A stretch of 64,000 bases of DNA from Lepus europaeus. Taxonomy: Eukaryota; Chordata; Mammalia; Lagomorpha; Leporidae. The stretch is from positions 152,203,701 to 152,267,700 of the forward strand of contig NC_084827.1 of assembly GCF_033115175.1 (NCBI RefSeq). The letters run 5' to 3'. Below, one piece after another: positions 12,167 through 24,761 of the stretch (the stretch's first letter is position 1; each line of letters begins with the position of its first letter). The position numbers and the translations under genes were made by a program. The notes beneath the pieces were generated by a model. The model had not been told where the DNA came from. It did no database searches and saw only the letters and a program-made list of their open reading frames with translations.

Positions 12167-13006
12167 AACAGTGACTGAAACAGGAGGGTTTGGGGCCCAG
12201 GATTGTGTGTGTGTGTGTGTGGGGGTGTGTTTGGGGGGGTTGGGGAAGGGGAGAGGAGGGCATCCAGGCAGGGAGAAAAGAAGCAAGCAGCAAAGAAGCA
12301 GTATGGTTTGCGTGCCTAGCAAAGGAACCCAGAGAGCTAGGCTTTCTTTGAAATCCAAGAACAACAGCTCATCTCTGAGGACCATCAGGCCTGGGTGCCT
12401 TAAATGTCAACCAAGGCAGCCCCTAAAATAGGGTGTAAGATCTCTAAGAAAAGTAATTTCATCCAATTTTCTTCCCATCCTATCCCCGGCACCTGCAACT
12501 CCACTGAATGAAGGAAGGAATGGAGTGAGCTGAAACTAGAGTGACCGAAGAGACTTCCTCCGTGATTTCCTCCATGACCCAGGTAATTGAAGCTTTGGGA
12601 CTACAGTCAGGTTACAGGTTAGTTTCAAAGTTACAACACTTGGTAAATACTGGACTCCTAGAGTGGACCCAGTGAGCTCTTGTCCTTTACACAGTTCCAC
12701 AGCTTGCAGTATGGTCTACAGTTAAAAGAACAAAGGAGGCAGGCATTCTTGTGGCCATATCCCTGCCACTGCCCTAGCTCCCTTCCAAATCCAGGTGAGG
12801 AGCAACAAGAGTGATAGTGTGGACAGGCCTAGATAGGAGGGTGTCAGCTCCCCCTCCCCCAAACTTCCTTCCCTCCCTCCTTCAGGCTGCCTGCCCCCAC
12901 CCCACCCAATTTCTTTTTTGTTTTCCCTCTGCAGGGGTTATCTTAAGATAAAGGGCTCAGAAATTCACCTCTAAACAGCACACCACATTAAAATGCTTAT
13001 CGAGTG
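12167..13006. other. Unique sequence with a TG/G-rich run
   Basis: A TG run leading into a G-rich tract lies at 12204-12257. The rest is unique, with a CT/CCC-rich patch at 12850-12905. No gene is recognised. Confidence 0.5.
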
Positions 13007-13310
13007 GGACCAGTGTTGTGTCAAACTGGGTTAAGCTGCCACCTGTAATGCCAGCATCCCATATTGTTGCAGCCCCAGCTGCTTTGCTTCTGATTCAGCT
13101 CCCTGCTAATGCGTCTGGGAAAGCAGTGCAAGATGGCCCAAGTGCTTGGGCCCCTGCCACTCACAGGAAAGACCTGGATGGAGTTCTGGGCTCCTGGCTT
13201 GAACCTGGCTCAGCCCTGGCCATTGTGGCCATTTGGGGAAAGAACCAGCTGATGGAAGATCTCTCTTTCTCTCTAATTCTGCCTTTCAGATAAATAAAAT
13301 GAATCTTTAA
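13007..13310 (+). repeat. Older C-repeat SINE with target duplication
   Basis: The head GGACCAGTGTTGTGTCAAAC and tail GATAAATAAAATGAATCTTT mark it. AAAATGCTTATCGAGTG before it and AAAATGCTTACTGAGTG after it are a diverged target duplication. Confidence 0.92.
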
Positions 13311-13326
13311 AAAATGCTTACTGAGT

Positions 13327-14068
13327 GTTCATATACTCATAAATGACAAAAATTGGACTGATTTTAAGATCATTCAAAACACTTATTTTTGTAAGAAAAG
13401 ATAAATATTTGAAGGTCCAAAAAGAGGAAAGGACTGGTCTCAGAACTCAAATCCTGGGCGCTGGACTCCCAGATCCTCACTGCACTGTTAACAATTTCAA
13501 GGCAGTCTCTCGGGAAAGACAAACAAGACAGCAGTGAACTGGGCAATTTATCCTGAGAATGGACCTGGTAGGCCTTGTCCTCGTCCTAGATGAGATTGTA
13601 CATCACAAGGGATGACTGTGGACCTGCAAGATCTACATTACAGAAGTTGAAATGAGGAATTACAATCACCAGAAGCAAAATAGAATCTGGACTCCAAGCC
13701 CAGTGCTCTATTGGCTGCCCCTACTGAAACTTACACAAAATATATCTGTTATTACCCACACAGTCCTCTACCTAAGAATGGCCTTTTACAAGCATGCTAC
13801 ACAAGTAAGATATGGCTCCATGTGTTTTTGTACATTTTGATGTAAAATCATGATTTCATTTTTCACACCCAAACATTTAGCATTTTAAATTTGTAGACTA
13901 AATCAAGTCTCTCAAAATCCCTTCTGTTGTTGATCTTAGGTCATGCATACCTTGGTTGTACCAGAGTGAGCAGAAGAATCCGCCCCATAAAGTCTGAAGA
14001 CTTCCTCAATAGGGGTACTGTTCTGTTAAACAATATCAGCAACAACGACAACTGTGTTATCATATCAT
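13327..14068. other. Unique sequence, no gene recognised
   Basis: Frames of 60-64 codons at 13343 and 13652 carry no domain. I see no repeat. Confidence 0.45.
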
Positions 14069-14079
14069 GGCTTTTCTTT

Positions 14080-14416
14080 CTTTCTTTTTTTTTTTAAGAT
14101 TTATTTTATTTATTTGGAAGAGTTACAGAGAGAGGTAGAGACAGAGAGAGAGGTCTTCCATCTACTGGTTCACTCCTCAGATGGCCACAACGGCCGGAGC
14201 TGTGCCAGTCCGAAGCCAGGAGCCAGGAGTTTCTTCCTGGTCTCCCACATGGGCACAGGGGCCCAAGGACTTGGGCCATCTTCCGCTGCTATCCCAGGCC
14301 ATAGCAGAGAGCTGGATCGGAAGAGGAGCAGCCGGGACTAGAACTGGTGCCCATATGCGATGCGACACTTCAGACCAGGGCCTTAACCCACTGTGCCACA
14401 GCACCGGCCCCCCAAG
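14080..14416 (-). repeat. Older C-repeat SINE, well preserved
   Basis: AAGATTTATTTTATTTATTT leads to the head complement ending GCCACAGCACCGGCC. GGCTTTTCTTT at 14069-14079 recurs at 14417-14427. It marks the left edge of the SINE-free block. Confidence 0.95.
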
Positions 14417-14736
14417 GGCTTTTCTTTTATACAAAAACAAAAGCTACCATAGCTCCAATATCTCCAGTACTGTGGGTAAGAACTAAATAAATAACTTTGC
14501 ATAAAAGGATAAATCAGTCTCCCAGAAATCGATTAGTTATGTCTCTCTCTCTCTCTCTCCCTCTTAAAGAACAGAATAAAAAATCACAATTTTTAATCAT
14601 ATCTTAAGAAATAAAATATTTACTGCTGGTATATCCTCAATATTTAGAAACATTGGTTGAAAAGTAATGTAAATCTGCATTAATATCAGTATGGAAATAG
14701 TAGATATGAAATATTCATCTATGCCTCTATCCACTA

Positions 14737-14886
<150 letters not shown>

Positions 14887-15306
14887 TTATTGTTTTCATC
14901 AATAGCTGCTAAGGTGGTGATTTATAAGTCATCTGCCATGGCTATGAGCTATTTGCTGATTTATAAAGCTGATATGATTGACCCTCTGTGAAATACACAC
15001 TTAGAATGATTAATCTGCCAGTAACAGTGATGAACTTGCTTTTGTCTGTCCATGTTTTTGCAGCTGTCAAAAACTGGCAGACTAGCGACTGTTGCAGATG
15101 TTGATTGTTTTACCAATCACTATCCTATCTCGGGTTGACACCTATGGGGTTTCTGCAAGTCTCTAATTGAAGAGGGATATTCCCCCTGGGGTGTGTTCAA
15201 ATTTGGGGGCCTCGTGTTGGATGATGTTAGATATGGCTGGAACTCTCTCTATCATTAATCAGAGCCACACATTAAAAGAGATAAACAACAAACCTATTTC
15301 AACTTA

Positions 15307-15492
<186 letters not shown>

Positions 15493-16997
15493 TCATGTCC
15501 AGAATGGGAAGGGTCATTAGCTATGTCTATTGACCCGAGGCCCAGCCAAAAGTATTTAGGGATATTCAGGCATCTCCCATTAGAGCAGTTACTTGATTTA
15601 TGTCATCCAGAAAAGGAAGAATGGATTTGTGGAAAGATTACTAAACTGGTGATCAGGGTATCCAGGTTCACATCAAGGTGTTGCCAACAATTTGTCGTAC
15701 ACCCATGGGTGAATGATGCTTTCTGAGCCTCACTTTCCTTCAATTTTGAAATAGAAAAAGGTGAGCATGGGAGAAGAAGGCCACAGAGAAATTTTTCTGA
15801 TTCAGTGAGTGAATGTGAGAAAGGTGCTTCTTAGAATCTGGTGGGAACCTGGAGGGAGGGACCATGACTACACCGGGGAAGGTGGGGCGAATCCTGGGAG
15901 ATTTTAGAGAGGAGGCTTTATTGGAGCTGGGGCTGGAAGGATGAGGAGGAGGAGGAGAGTTTCTACAGGTGTGAGGGAGTGGCGTGAGCCAAGGACCAGA
16001 GGTAGACCTGGTTAAATGACTTGTTGAGATTCCTACGCACAGTCAAAGCTGAGGACCAGCTCTCGTTCCTGTCATAGTGACCACTTTTTCCTGGTCATTT
16101 CTCGGAGTTCTTGCTTAGTAAGTATATTTACCACACATCTGTCCGAATCTTCCTTCTCTCCTCCCCATTCCCACACTGGGAAAAGAGAAAGTTATAATTT
16201 TGGTTGATTTCTATGGTTCTAACATTCTTTAAACAATGTAAGTAGTTTTTCCAGGGACAGACCTAAACGGAAGATTAACCAAGAAATATATGGGGAAAAC
16301 TGGGCCGTGCTCAATAGTTGAAACCTGATCCTGATCAAGTTTGATGCCTGCACCAGCAGCACAGGTATCACCTGTTCACTCATTACAAATGTAAATTCCC
16401 AACCCACCCCAGATCGCTGGAATCACAGCAGCTCTGTTGCAGGATCTCCTTCATACTCCAGAAACACTACTCCACCTCTCATTTTTCCATTTAATATGTG
16501 TGCAGATAGCATAAGGCTGAACTACCTCCTTAGCTCCAGGAAGGTTTTGAAAGTATCCTTGAGCCTTGCTGTAGTCAGAGGGAGAAAGACAGGGGGAGGG
16601 AGGGGCAAAGGTTAGGAGAGAGGGAGGGGGAGGAGACCCTTTCTTCCTTATCAGTGCAAGGGTTAGCATGCAGATAGGCAGCATAAAAAACTGGGTGGGG
16701 GGCAGGGTTTACCAATTTCTTTTGAATTGGGTGGACTTTCAGAGCCCAACATGAATCTGGGTTTCAGTGAATAACACTAAGGGTTCTAGGACTACTTGTT
16801 CTTTTGCATTTCTCCCAGCCAAGCAAATGGTAAAGTAATTAGAGAACCACACGTACCTGAGAGCTAAATTTGTCAAAATTTTAAACAGCGAGATGCAGCA
16901 TCGCACCCTGCAATCATTTGGCATTTTAATCTTTTCTCTCCTAATAACAAATAACTTTTAGGACTTCTATTTTCTTGTTCTTTTGGCTTTCTGCTCA

Positions 16998-17279
<282 letters not shown>

Positions 17280-17380
17280 CTATGGGGTGACAAGGGGGTT
17301 CAGTCTACAAAAAGAGGCTTTCTTCCCAACCCATCCTCTCCTCCCCAAATACAAGAGAAATCACGAATGCTCTGACAAGT

Positions 17381-17426
17381 TGAGTTTGCTTTACACAGTA
17401 ATTTGAGTTTGCTTTACACAGTAATT
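17381..17426. repeat. Perfect 23-bp tandem duplication
   Basis: The unit TGAGTTTGCTTTACACAGTA plus ATT occurs twice in a row (17381-17403 and 17404-17426) with no mismatch. It lies in the SINE-free block. Identity of the copies suggests a recent event. Confidence 0.97.
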
Positions 17427-18276
17427 TTGCAGCCCTGCAGTTTAAAAAAAGCTTCAACCGTCATTAGCTGAAATCACATTTATCTAAAAATTAAACTCAC
17501 TTAGTTGGAATTTACCGGAAAGCAAATGCCATGCCAGATACTCACACAGAGAAAAGCTTTATGCGACCTGAGGGATGGAGACACACTGTTTAACAATTTT
17601 CCTGCTGCCCTTGTTAAATTCAGGCAGAATGTCCAAAGTTGATAAATTGCAGGTATATAAATTCTGTGGCAATGTATTCTTTTTCCCTAAAGCTTCTTCC
17701 CATTAGAATGCTAGAACGCTTAGGAGGAGTTATGCATGGAAATATGTTAGTAATTCCACTTTAGTGTATTCCTATCAGTGTTTTCTAGTGATGACTTCCA
17801 GGATAAGCACCACGGGAAGAGAATGTAGGAGGTGCCACCCTGGGGTTGTCAGAGGAACTGGATGCAGGAAAGGACCCAGGTGTCTCTGAGGTTGAGTGAG
17901 TCTCGCCATTTCCTAGAAGGCCAGCTCTGTTCATTTAATTATCACACTAGAACACTCTGAGCTAGTTGCTCTGTGGAGGAAAAGTTGGTTTCTGGCCACT
18001 GAATTTTTCTACTGAGTCATTAAAAACTTCTAGGATTATAAAAATCCTTTAATTTTTGCTGTGAAATTCCAAGATACTTTAATTAATTGAGGTAGCCAAG
18101 ATGTTTTATTTGGATATAAAATTGCTTTTATATCAGCTTTGAAATTCTAATTCTTTGGATGAAATGCATCAAGGAGTTATCATTCCTGACCATGGAATGC
18201 CATTATTATGATTATTATCATATTGGCCCCCAAGCTTACGCATTTGAACATATGCCAATTCATACATAGTTTTATT

Positions 18277-18301
18277 AATCATCTCTTATTAAGAGATGAT
18301 T
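18277..18301. repeat. Perfect 12-bp inverted repeat with 1-nt spacer
   Basis: AATCATCTCTTA and TAAGAGATGATT are exact reverse complements separated by a single T. It is not part of a recognised repeat. It could extrude as a hairpin or bind a dimeric factor, but nothing here shows either. Confidence 0.9.
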
Positions 18302-19741
18302 GTCATTCGGGCTAAGAAAGTTTATTTGATGGGAACTGTGATAAGTTTTAAATTGAAAGGGTGTTATTGTTGTGAGTATAATATATGTAAAATGGAACAT
18401 AACCTTTCCCCCTTTTATATGGTCTGTGATTTTCTACCAGCCCTTGTCACGTACCATGTCAAAGAAAAGCTACCATGGGAGGAGAAGAAATTTCCATGGG
18501 AAATTTGCTGTTTTCCTTTTTAGTTAAAGGAAAAAATTTAGATGTCAGAGAAGAGAGATAAATTATTTAGTCAAAAAGGCTGGCAGTAACAGAGGCACAG
18601 GCTGCAGTTTAAATGTTGGGCTGTTGGCACGTTTTTTGGGGGATCTCTCCTGTATCTTACCAGCAGGGCCAGCTCCTTTCATTGGCATATACCCCCCACC
18701 CCCACCCACCCATTCACCTCTGTTATGGCCCAGGAGGTCTACTGGGCTTGTGGGCTCAGCTCCGAGGCTCCAGAATGGAGATGGCTTGGATGTGCTAGTT
18801 GCCAGCATCCTCCCCAGAGATAGAGCATCCTGCTTTGCACCACGTGGGGAGCCTCCCTGGCAGCAGTCAGAAGCCAGACCACCTCCTGTCCTTCTCTTAT
18901 AGTGCAGGAATAGATTCTTCCATAGATTTTTACCACCCTGCCATTTTTCTGACCATCTATGTATGACATGAAACTCTCTAGATGCCAAGTATCATAAATG
19001 CAAGTTATTCTCAATCGTACTTACAGGAGCTTTTTTATTTCCTTCTTTACAAGCTTCCTTTCCATGATTAAAGACTTGTTCCGCTGAGCAGGTATCTGCA
19101 GCTTGCGCTGTACCTGATATTCTTTGGGAAGACCCAGCCTTTCTCAGCCTAGAAACCACAGCAGCAAATCGGAGAGAATTTGAGTTAGGGATGCTATCAC
19201 TCCAAATACCAGTCATGGAGTGCGAGGCTTTGGAAGGGATCCGAGTGTGCTCAGAGTACAGGCTTCTTACACAGCAAGTTCCAGGTCAGAATGCTGATCT
19301 GCAGGCCATGCATTGTACCCTGTATATATCTGACACCTTTTATTCCTTCCAAGGTTTTCTAACCCTTATCACGTACTTATCCTTGCAATAATCTAGCAAA
19401 TAAATCAGATATTGTTCATGTAATATTTGATAAAGCTATTTGGGCAGAACCGCCCAAACACAGATGGTTTGTGATCTGAATATGCTTGAGATTTTCTTTA
19501 TGTATTCGACATAGTGACTCCCAGAGAGTCTATCCTGATGGAATGGCTCATGATGGACTTTTCTGTAGAACTCCATCTACAATCCTCCTCCTATGGGCAA
19601 GAGGTCCTTGAAATAACATGTGGTCATGGCAAATGTGTTTTAAATTCTGACACAATTGAGCCAGAAATTGGAGATCTGGTGATGAGGTCAAAAGGGGAAA
19701 GAAGTCACGAAAAGGAGATTATGAAAACTATCACTCTTGGT

Positions 19742-19803
19742 AATGCAAATAATTTATTTTTAAAACACTTCTGTCCTGAAGGAGAAAAAAAGCAGTCATA
19801 TGT
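19742..19803. repeat. 62-bp block A, second copy at 21093-21154
   Basis: The two copies lie 1351 bp apart in the same orientation with one mismatch (G or A in AGCAGTCATA). Each begins with the octamer ATGCAAAT (19743-19750 and 21094-21101). The flanks on both sides differ, so this is a bounded duplication. I recognise no repeat family in it. Confidence 0.93.
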
Positions 19804-19899
19804 GTCTCCCTCTCTCCCTGTAACTCTGACTTTCAAAAAAAATCTTTTTAAAAAATTATCACTATTGAATGGGGGTACCCAAAGAGAGTCAAATGAGAT
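19801..19899. repeat. Block B (SINE tail plus unique flank), second copy at 20192-20292
   Basis: The first 54 bp are a C-repeat 3' end (CTCCCTGTAACTCTGACTTT and an A-run). The rest is unique (TATTGAATGGGGGTACCCAA). The copies are 391 bp apart, with about three mismatches and a 2-bp indel. The left copy has no SINE body in front of it; block A stands there instead. Confidence 0.92.
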
Positions 19900-20245
19900 T
19901 GTAGCATAGCAGATAAAGCCACTACCTATGATGCTGGCATCCCATATGGGTGCCAGTTCATGTCCCGGCTGCTCCATTTCTGATCCAGCTCCCTGCTAAA
20001 TGGCCTGGGAAAAGTAGCAGAAGATGGCCCAAGTACTTTGGCCCCATTTGAGAGGCCTGGATGAAGCTACTGGCTCCTGGCTTCAGCCTGGCCCAGCCTT
20101 GTCTGAGCAGCCAGCTGGGGAGCAAACAAGTGAATGGAAGATCTCTCTCTCTCTCTCTCTCTCCATCTCTGTCTGTCTGTCTCTATGTGTGTGTGTCTCC
20201 TTCTCTCCCTGTAACTCTGACTTTCAAAAAAAATCTTTTTTAAAA
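19900..20245 (+). repeat. Older C-repeat SINE inside a duplicated segment
   Basis: TTGTAGCATAGCAGATAAAG is a head lacking about its first ten bases. The tail ends GTAACTCTGACTTTCAAAAA. Block B stands directly before and after it. The body contains TC, TCTG and TG runs at 20142-20198. Confidence 0.9.
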
Positions 20246-20339
20246 ATTATCACTATTGAATGGGGGTACCCAAAGAGAGTCATAAATGAGATCTTAGCTC
20301 TATTTAAAATGTTTTTTTTTTCTTTGAAAAATTTGAAGC

Positions 20340-20720
20340 AAATTGGGATGATCAATTTTATGTGTCAACTCGACTGAGTCACTATACCAAGATATTTGGT
20401 CAAATATTATTCTGAATATTTCTATGAAAGTTTTTGGATAACATTAACACTTAAATGGATGGATTTTGAGTAAAGCAGGTTACTCTTTGTAATGTAAGTG
20501 GCCTCATCCAATCCATTGAAGACCTTGGAAGCACAAAAGCTGACCACTCCTGAACAAAAAGAAATTCCGCCAACAAATAGTTTTTGGGTCCCAACTATAA
20601 CTCTTCCCTTAGTCTCCAATCGGATAGCCTCCTCCATCAGATTTTGAACTGGCCAGGCACAGTTAGACTTGAATTCTGTCAGTCAACCCTCCTTTCCATC
20701 TATAAAGCATAAAGAAAACA
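20340..20720 (+). repeat. Ancient LTR-like interspersed repeat, family uncertain
   Basis: ATGATCAATTTTATGTGTCA, TTTTGAGTAAAGCAGGTTAC and GGCCTCATCCAATCCATTGA are phrases of a mammal-wide repeat, which I believe is ERVL/MaLR-related. I cannot name the subfamily by eye. It has no coding remnant. Confidence 0.55.
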
Positions 20721-21092
20721 AGAGTGATGGCTGGAAAGCACATACAAAAGAGGTACAGGAAAGATGTCAGCCATCTTGGGCTTTAGCTGTGTCATAGAAA
20801 CCAACACTCTGGAAGTCACAGCCCCCTTGTCTATTGGAATTCCACCCACTTCATGCAGGTCCTTCTCCATATGGTACCGATGGGATACAGGTCTCTCTGC
20901 CTGTGTTCTTTCAGGTGCTCAACTCTTTACAGATTCCCTTTGGGAAATTTCTCACCCACTGCAGAGTGGTCCCAGTGTGTTTGTCCTTCCTCTGCTTCTG
21001 GACGCTGCTCGAGCATCGGCTGGAATTCGGCTGGTGCTCACAGACATCAGGCAAAGACAGGCTTTCTCCTGGTTGCTAGGAAACCATGGCTA

Positions 21093-21154
21093 AATGCAAA
21101 TAATTTATTTTTAAAACACTTCTGTCCTGAAGGAGAAAAAAAGCAATCATATGT
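21093..21154. repeat. 62-bp block A, downstream copy
   Basis: This is the partner of 19742-19803. Its flanks read GGAAACCATGGCT on the left and TGGGGACAGGGTTG on the right. Nothing shows which copy is the original. Confidence 0.9.
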
Positions 21155-23386
21155 TGGGGACAGGGTTGTGATCCTGACCTGAAGTTCACGTATCTTTTTA
21201 CCTGAGTAGGCTTAGGTTTCTCATCTGAATGATTAATCAGAAAACCGAGATGATGCAAGAAACCCATCTTCCTCAGGGCTGTTTTTTTTTTTTTTTTTTT
21301 TTTTTTTAAATAGCATTTGACTGCAGACAAAGGAACCAACTGACAAAGCAGGATTGCTGGAAAAGCGAGTGAAATACTGGCTTCTCCACAATTAGGGTGC
21401 TGCAAAGCCCTTAGGGTCATTGCTCTTGATGACTATAGACAAACAGCAGTGAAAATGCTGAGGAACCATCACCTTGGGTGCAAGCCATCACCATCACTCT
21501 CCTACTGAGTGGGCTCCCAGCTCATCACTTGCCTCCTTATCTCAGACACTGTTCATTGCTTAAAGCTTGCTAATGACTTCCCATTTCTCTTAGAGTAAAA
21601 TCTGAACTCCTAATCATGGCTTCAAGTGGATAGAGACAGAATTTGTTATTCTGGCTGGTCTGAGATTGGGTGTCTGTTAGCAATACCTTCTAATCCTCAT
21701 TTCCATCAACCAAGTCTCTTGCTATATAGAGGAGCAAAAATGTCTTTTCCTCACTCCAATTCTTCTTGACATCTGCATGTCTCCCTTCTTTTCCTCCACG
21801 TATGGTAACAGGTCATCTGTCACCTGAGGTTCCTCAGTGGAGAAGGGACGAAAAAGATCAGAGATACCTTCCTGCTTATGCTGTTTTCTCAAATGTTGTT
21901 ACTGTATTTTGGGTTTGCATATTCTGAGTCCCATCAACATCTTAACAGGCAAAATGTCTGCTCTCTTATTTGTAGAAACTTTCTTGCCCTTATTGGTTGA
22001 ATGCTAGGAGTTGGCAAACTGTGATGAGGTCCAGGATATGTTACTCCCAAAAGTGGTACATTGGCATAGTGAACATTTTAAGATGAAAGAATTTGAGCAA
22101 ATGGTTAAAGCAGGGTGTCCCTTCTCACTGACCCCTCCTACCACGTTCTCCTGAAGCAGGTCATAGGACCTAAGAAGGATTTTCTGTCCTTCCTCTGAAG
22201 CAGCTCTTAAGATCCTCATCTGAGAGTTACCGGCCACCCTGTACCCCTCCAACCCCACCTCTACCCAAGAGGAAGGGAATATTCTTATCTTTGAAGACAC
22301 AGAGTCACAAGGAACCTGAATGAACAGAGATGACTGAACAGGACTTTCCAAGTTCCCCCTGGATTACTCTCACTATAGCAGACACTCTATGTCCAATTAT
22401 AGCTCTCCCTGACTGCCCACTCTTCATCAAATATAGCACAAAGTACACGATTTTAAGCTGTTTCTCTAGTCTTCATTTCCTTATGAAGACTCCCATGTCG
22501 TGTAACACTTACACACACATGCTTTTCTCTTGTTAATCTGTCTTTTGTTACAAGGGCCTCCGCCATGAATATAGAATGGGCGAGGAAAACAGCTCTCTCC
22601 TACAACCAGAGGGCAGTGTTTGCAGGGCGGTGGATTTGGTGGTGGTGGTAGTGGAGACTGCATGCCGTCTAAGGAAGCACAGCATTTTTGCATTAATAAA
22701 ACATGTGGTTCAGAAAACTGTGAGCACAACAGAGCAGACATTCAGGTAAAGGCTAAAACTGGGCTCACCCTAGGATTCACGCATGTCTCAGCACACCAGG
22801 GTGGGTTTGGCGGCCCCGAGGTGTGGGGGTACTGGGATTCTGTTTGTTTCAGTGGTTCTCAGCACTGGCTGTACTTCAGAAACACCTGAGGAGCTTGTGA
22901 AACTCCCCAGGACAGTTAATTCAATGGCTGCTGTAGGGCGCAGACACCCACGTTCTTTCCATTTCTCTGATGGCTCTAATAGGAAAACGAGGTAAGGAGG
23001 CTTCAGAGCTTGCGAAAGTCTGAGGAACAGCCTACTAATGCTCCAGTCCTGCAGTCTCTAATCCTTGGTTCCAGGGAAAGTTTCCTTCACTGTCTAAAAA
23101 AGACATGAAGACAACAGAGAGACCTCTTTGTTCCTTTAATCATTATCATACATGATGCTTGGTGCTGTGGCAGCCAATTTATTGCTGTTCTGAAGATAAA
23201 GCTACTATATGGATGAAAGTGGAGTCAAAGAACTTCTGGGTATGTTTATAAGTTTTAAAGTTGTTCTTGTCTTGAAAAAAGATCTTATTTTTAAAACCAG
23301 TTCCAGCTGGAAATTGATGGGAACTTTAGCCAAAGATATGCTGAGTGGTACATTCCTCTAAATTTGGCCTCAAAACTCATGTCAGG
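21155..23386. other. Mostly unique sequence with L2 and MER20-like traces
   Basis: A T-run of 25 lies at 21283-21307. The stretch 21500-21800 resembles plus-strand L2 (GCTAATGACTTCCCATTTCT, GAGTAAAATCTGAACTCCTA). The part 22850-22960 starts CAGTGGTTCTCAGCACTGGC and resembles a MER20-type hAT element. No gene is recognised; the minus-strand frame at 22004-22351 (115 codons) has no domain. Confidence 0.5.
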
Positions 23387-23745
23387 GGGCCGGTGCTGTG
23401 GTATAGCAGGCTAAACTTCTGCCTGTGGCACCAGTATCCCATACAGTTGCTGATTTGAGCCCTGGCTACACCTCTGCTGATCCAGGTCTCTGCTTATGGC
23501 CTGGGAAAGCAGTAGAAAATGGCTCAGATGTTTGGGCCCCTGTACCCAAATGGGAAACCCAGAAGAACCTCTTGGCTCTTGGCTTCAGATTGGCCCAGCT
23601 CTGGCTGTGGCAACCATTTGAGGAGTGAACCAGCAGATGGAAGACCTTTCTGTCTTTCTCTGTAACTCTACCTCTCAAAGAAATAAGTAAAATCTTTAAA
23701 AAGTTGCAAGACTTGACGCTGAATTGGGCTTTAAAAAACAAAAAG
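23387..23745 (+). repeat. Older C-repeat SINE with a 3' extension
   Basis: The head GGGCCGGTGCTGTGGTATAG and tail AAAGAAATAAGTAAAATCTT identify the SINE to about 23703. CTCATGTCAGG at 23376-23386 recurs as CTCATGCCAGG only at 23746-23756. The insertion therefore includes about 40 bp of non-SINE sequence after the tail, ending in a second A-rich run. Confidence 0.88.
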
Positions 23746-23756
23746 CTCATGCCAGG

Positions 23757-24286
23757 ATCCTTGGTAGGAGGGGCTGCGGTAGAAAGGAATGAATAAAATC
23801 AGAAAGCATATTTTTCATATGGTCACCAAAGGGTTTTGTGAGAAGAGCATGTTGGCAGCAACAATGGTACCACAGCATCTGACATGAATGGGGACTGTAG
23901 CACCAACTGTGGCAGCAAGAGGAAGGCGCCCTTAGTCTCTGACAGCAGCAGCCTGGTGTCAGGTGTCACAAATAAGTGTGATGCAGACCTTGGGAGGTCA
24001 CAGTCAGAGCTGCAATGATATTCTCTTTGGTGGGAACAAGCTACTATTTTCCGTTATGGAAGAGCCAGGCACTATTTTAGGCTAAGACAACATCAAGTGA
24101 TGTTTCTGCATATTACAGAAACCCAGTCTGAGCTAACTTACATAAAAAAAGGCATTTATTGGAAGGAGGCTAAAAATATTTGTGGGCTCAAAGGGCAGGA
24201 ATATAGCTGACTAGCCTTGAGGAACTAAGCTCAGTATGTGATATTTTGGAGAATCAAGAAATCTTTGCTCTTGGTACCTGCTTTAT

Positions 24287-24324
<38 letters not shown>

Positions 24325-24747
24325 TGTGTTCATGCCTGAATTCTCTGATTCCCAGCCCCCAAAGTAGAAAATGGCTGATTGACTGCTTCCAAGTTTGTAT
24401 GCTCTATGCAGACACACAGACACATGCTGCTCTCCTCGCCTCTGCTCCAGTTCTGAAAGTTCTCCAGCAGATTCTTCATGGACTACTTACTACTGGCTCC
24501 ATCAACTGCATCCAGGGAGCAAGGTCTCATTAGAAGAACACTGAGTCCCAGTGCACCAATAACATTAAGACAGGGAAGAGGGGAACCTAAAGGGCTGTAA
24601 CAAGAAAAGAAACCAGTGGTGACTGTTGCTTGGTAACCTAGAGATTGAATTTACAGATCATACATGACTTATGCAAGCAACTCTAAACTTCTTAGGAGGA
24701 TTTTGAAGGATTCTAAAGTTCCTATGGGACTTGCTCAGTTAGAATCA
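23757..24747. other. Unique sequence with a TC/TG microsatellite
   Basis: A TC run directly followed by a TG run occupies 24286-24330. The flanking sequence shows no recognised gene or family. The 95-codon frame at 24246 reads through the microsatellite. Confidence 0.5.
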
Positions 24748-24761
24748 GAAACATTGACTTG

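Noticed and set aside
11641-12431. Long frames on both strands (up to 164 codons) as coding genes
   Set aside because: They read through a CSINE2-type SINE. The same peptides recur at every young C-repeat in the window.
15040-15135. Possible exon after a pyrimidine-rich tract and TTTTTGCAG at 15053-15061
   Set aside because: About 24 open codons follow, but there is no recognisable protein, donor site or neighbouring exon. Better treated as candidate conserved non-coding sequence.
18563-18988. 141-codon minus-strand frame in the SINE-free block
   Set aside because: Low-complexity composition, no recognised domain and overlapping frames on both strands. Chance is likelier.
19855-20292. 45-bp flanks of the SINE at 19900 as its target-site duplication
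   Set aside because: Too long for LINE-1-driven insertion, and the left copy is preceded by SINE tail sequence. It fits a tandem duplication or templated rearrangement.
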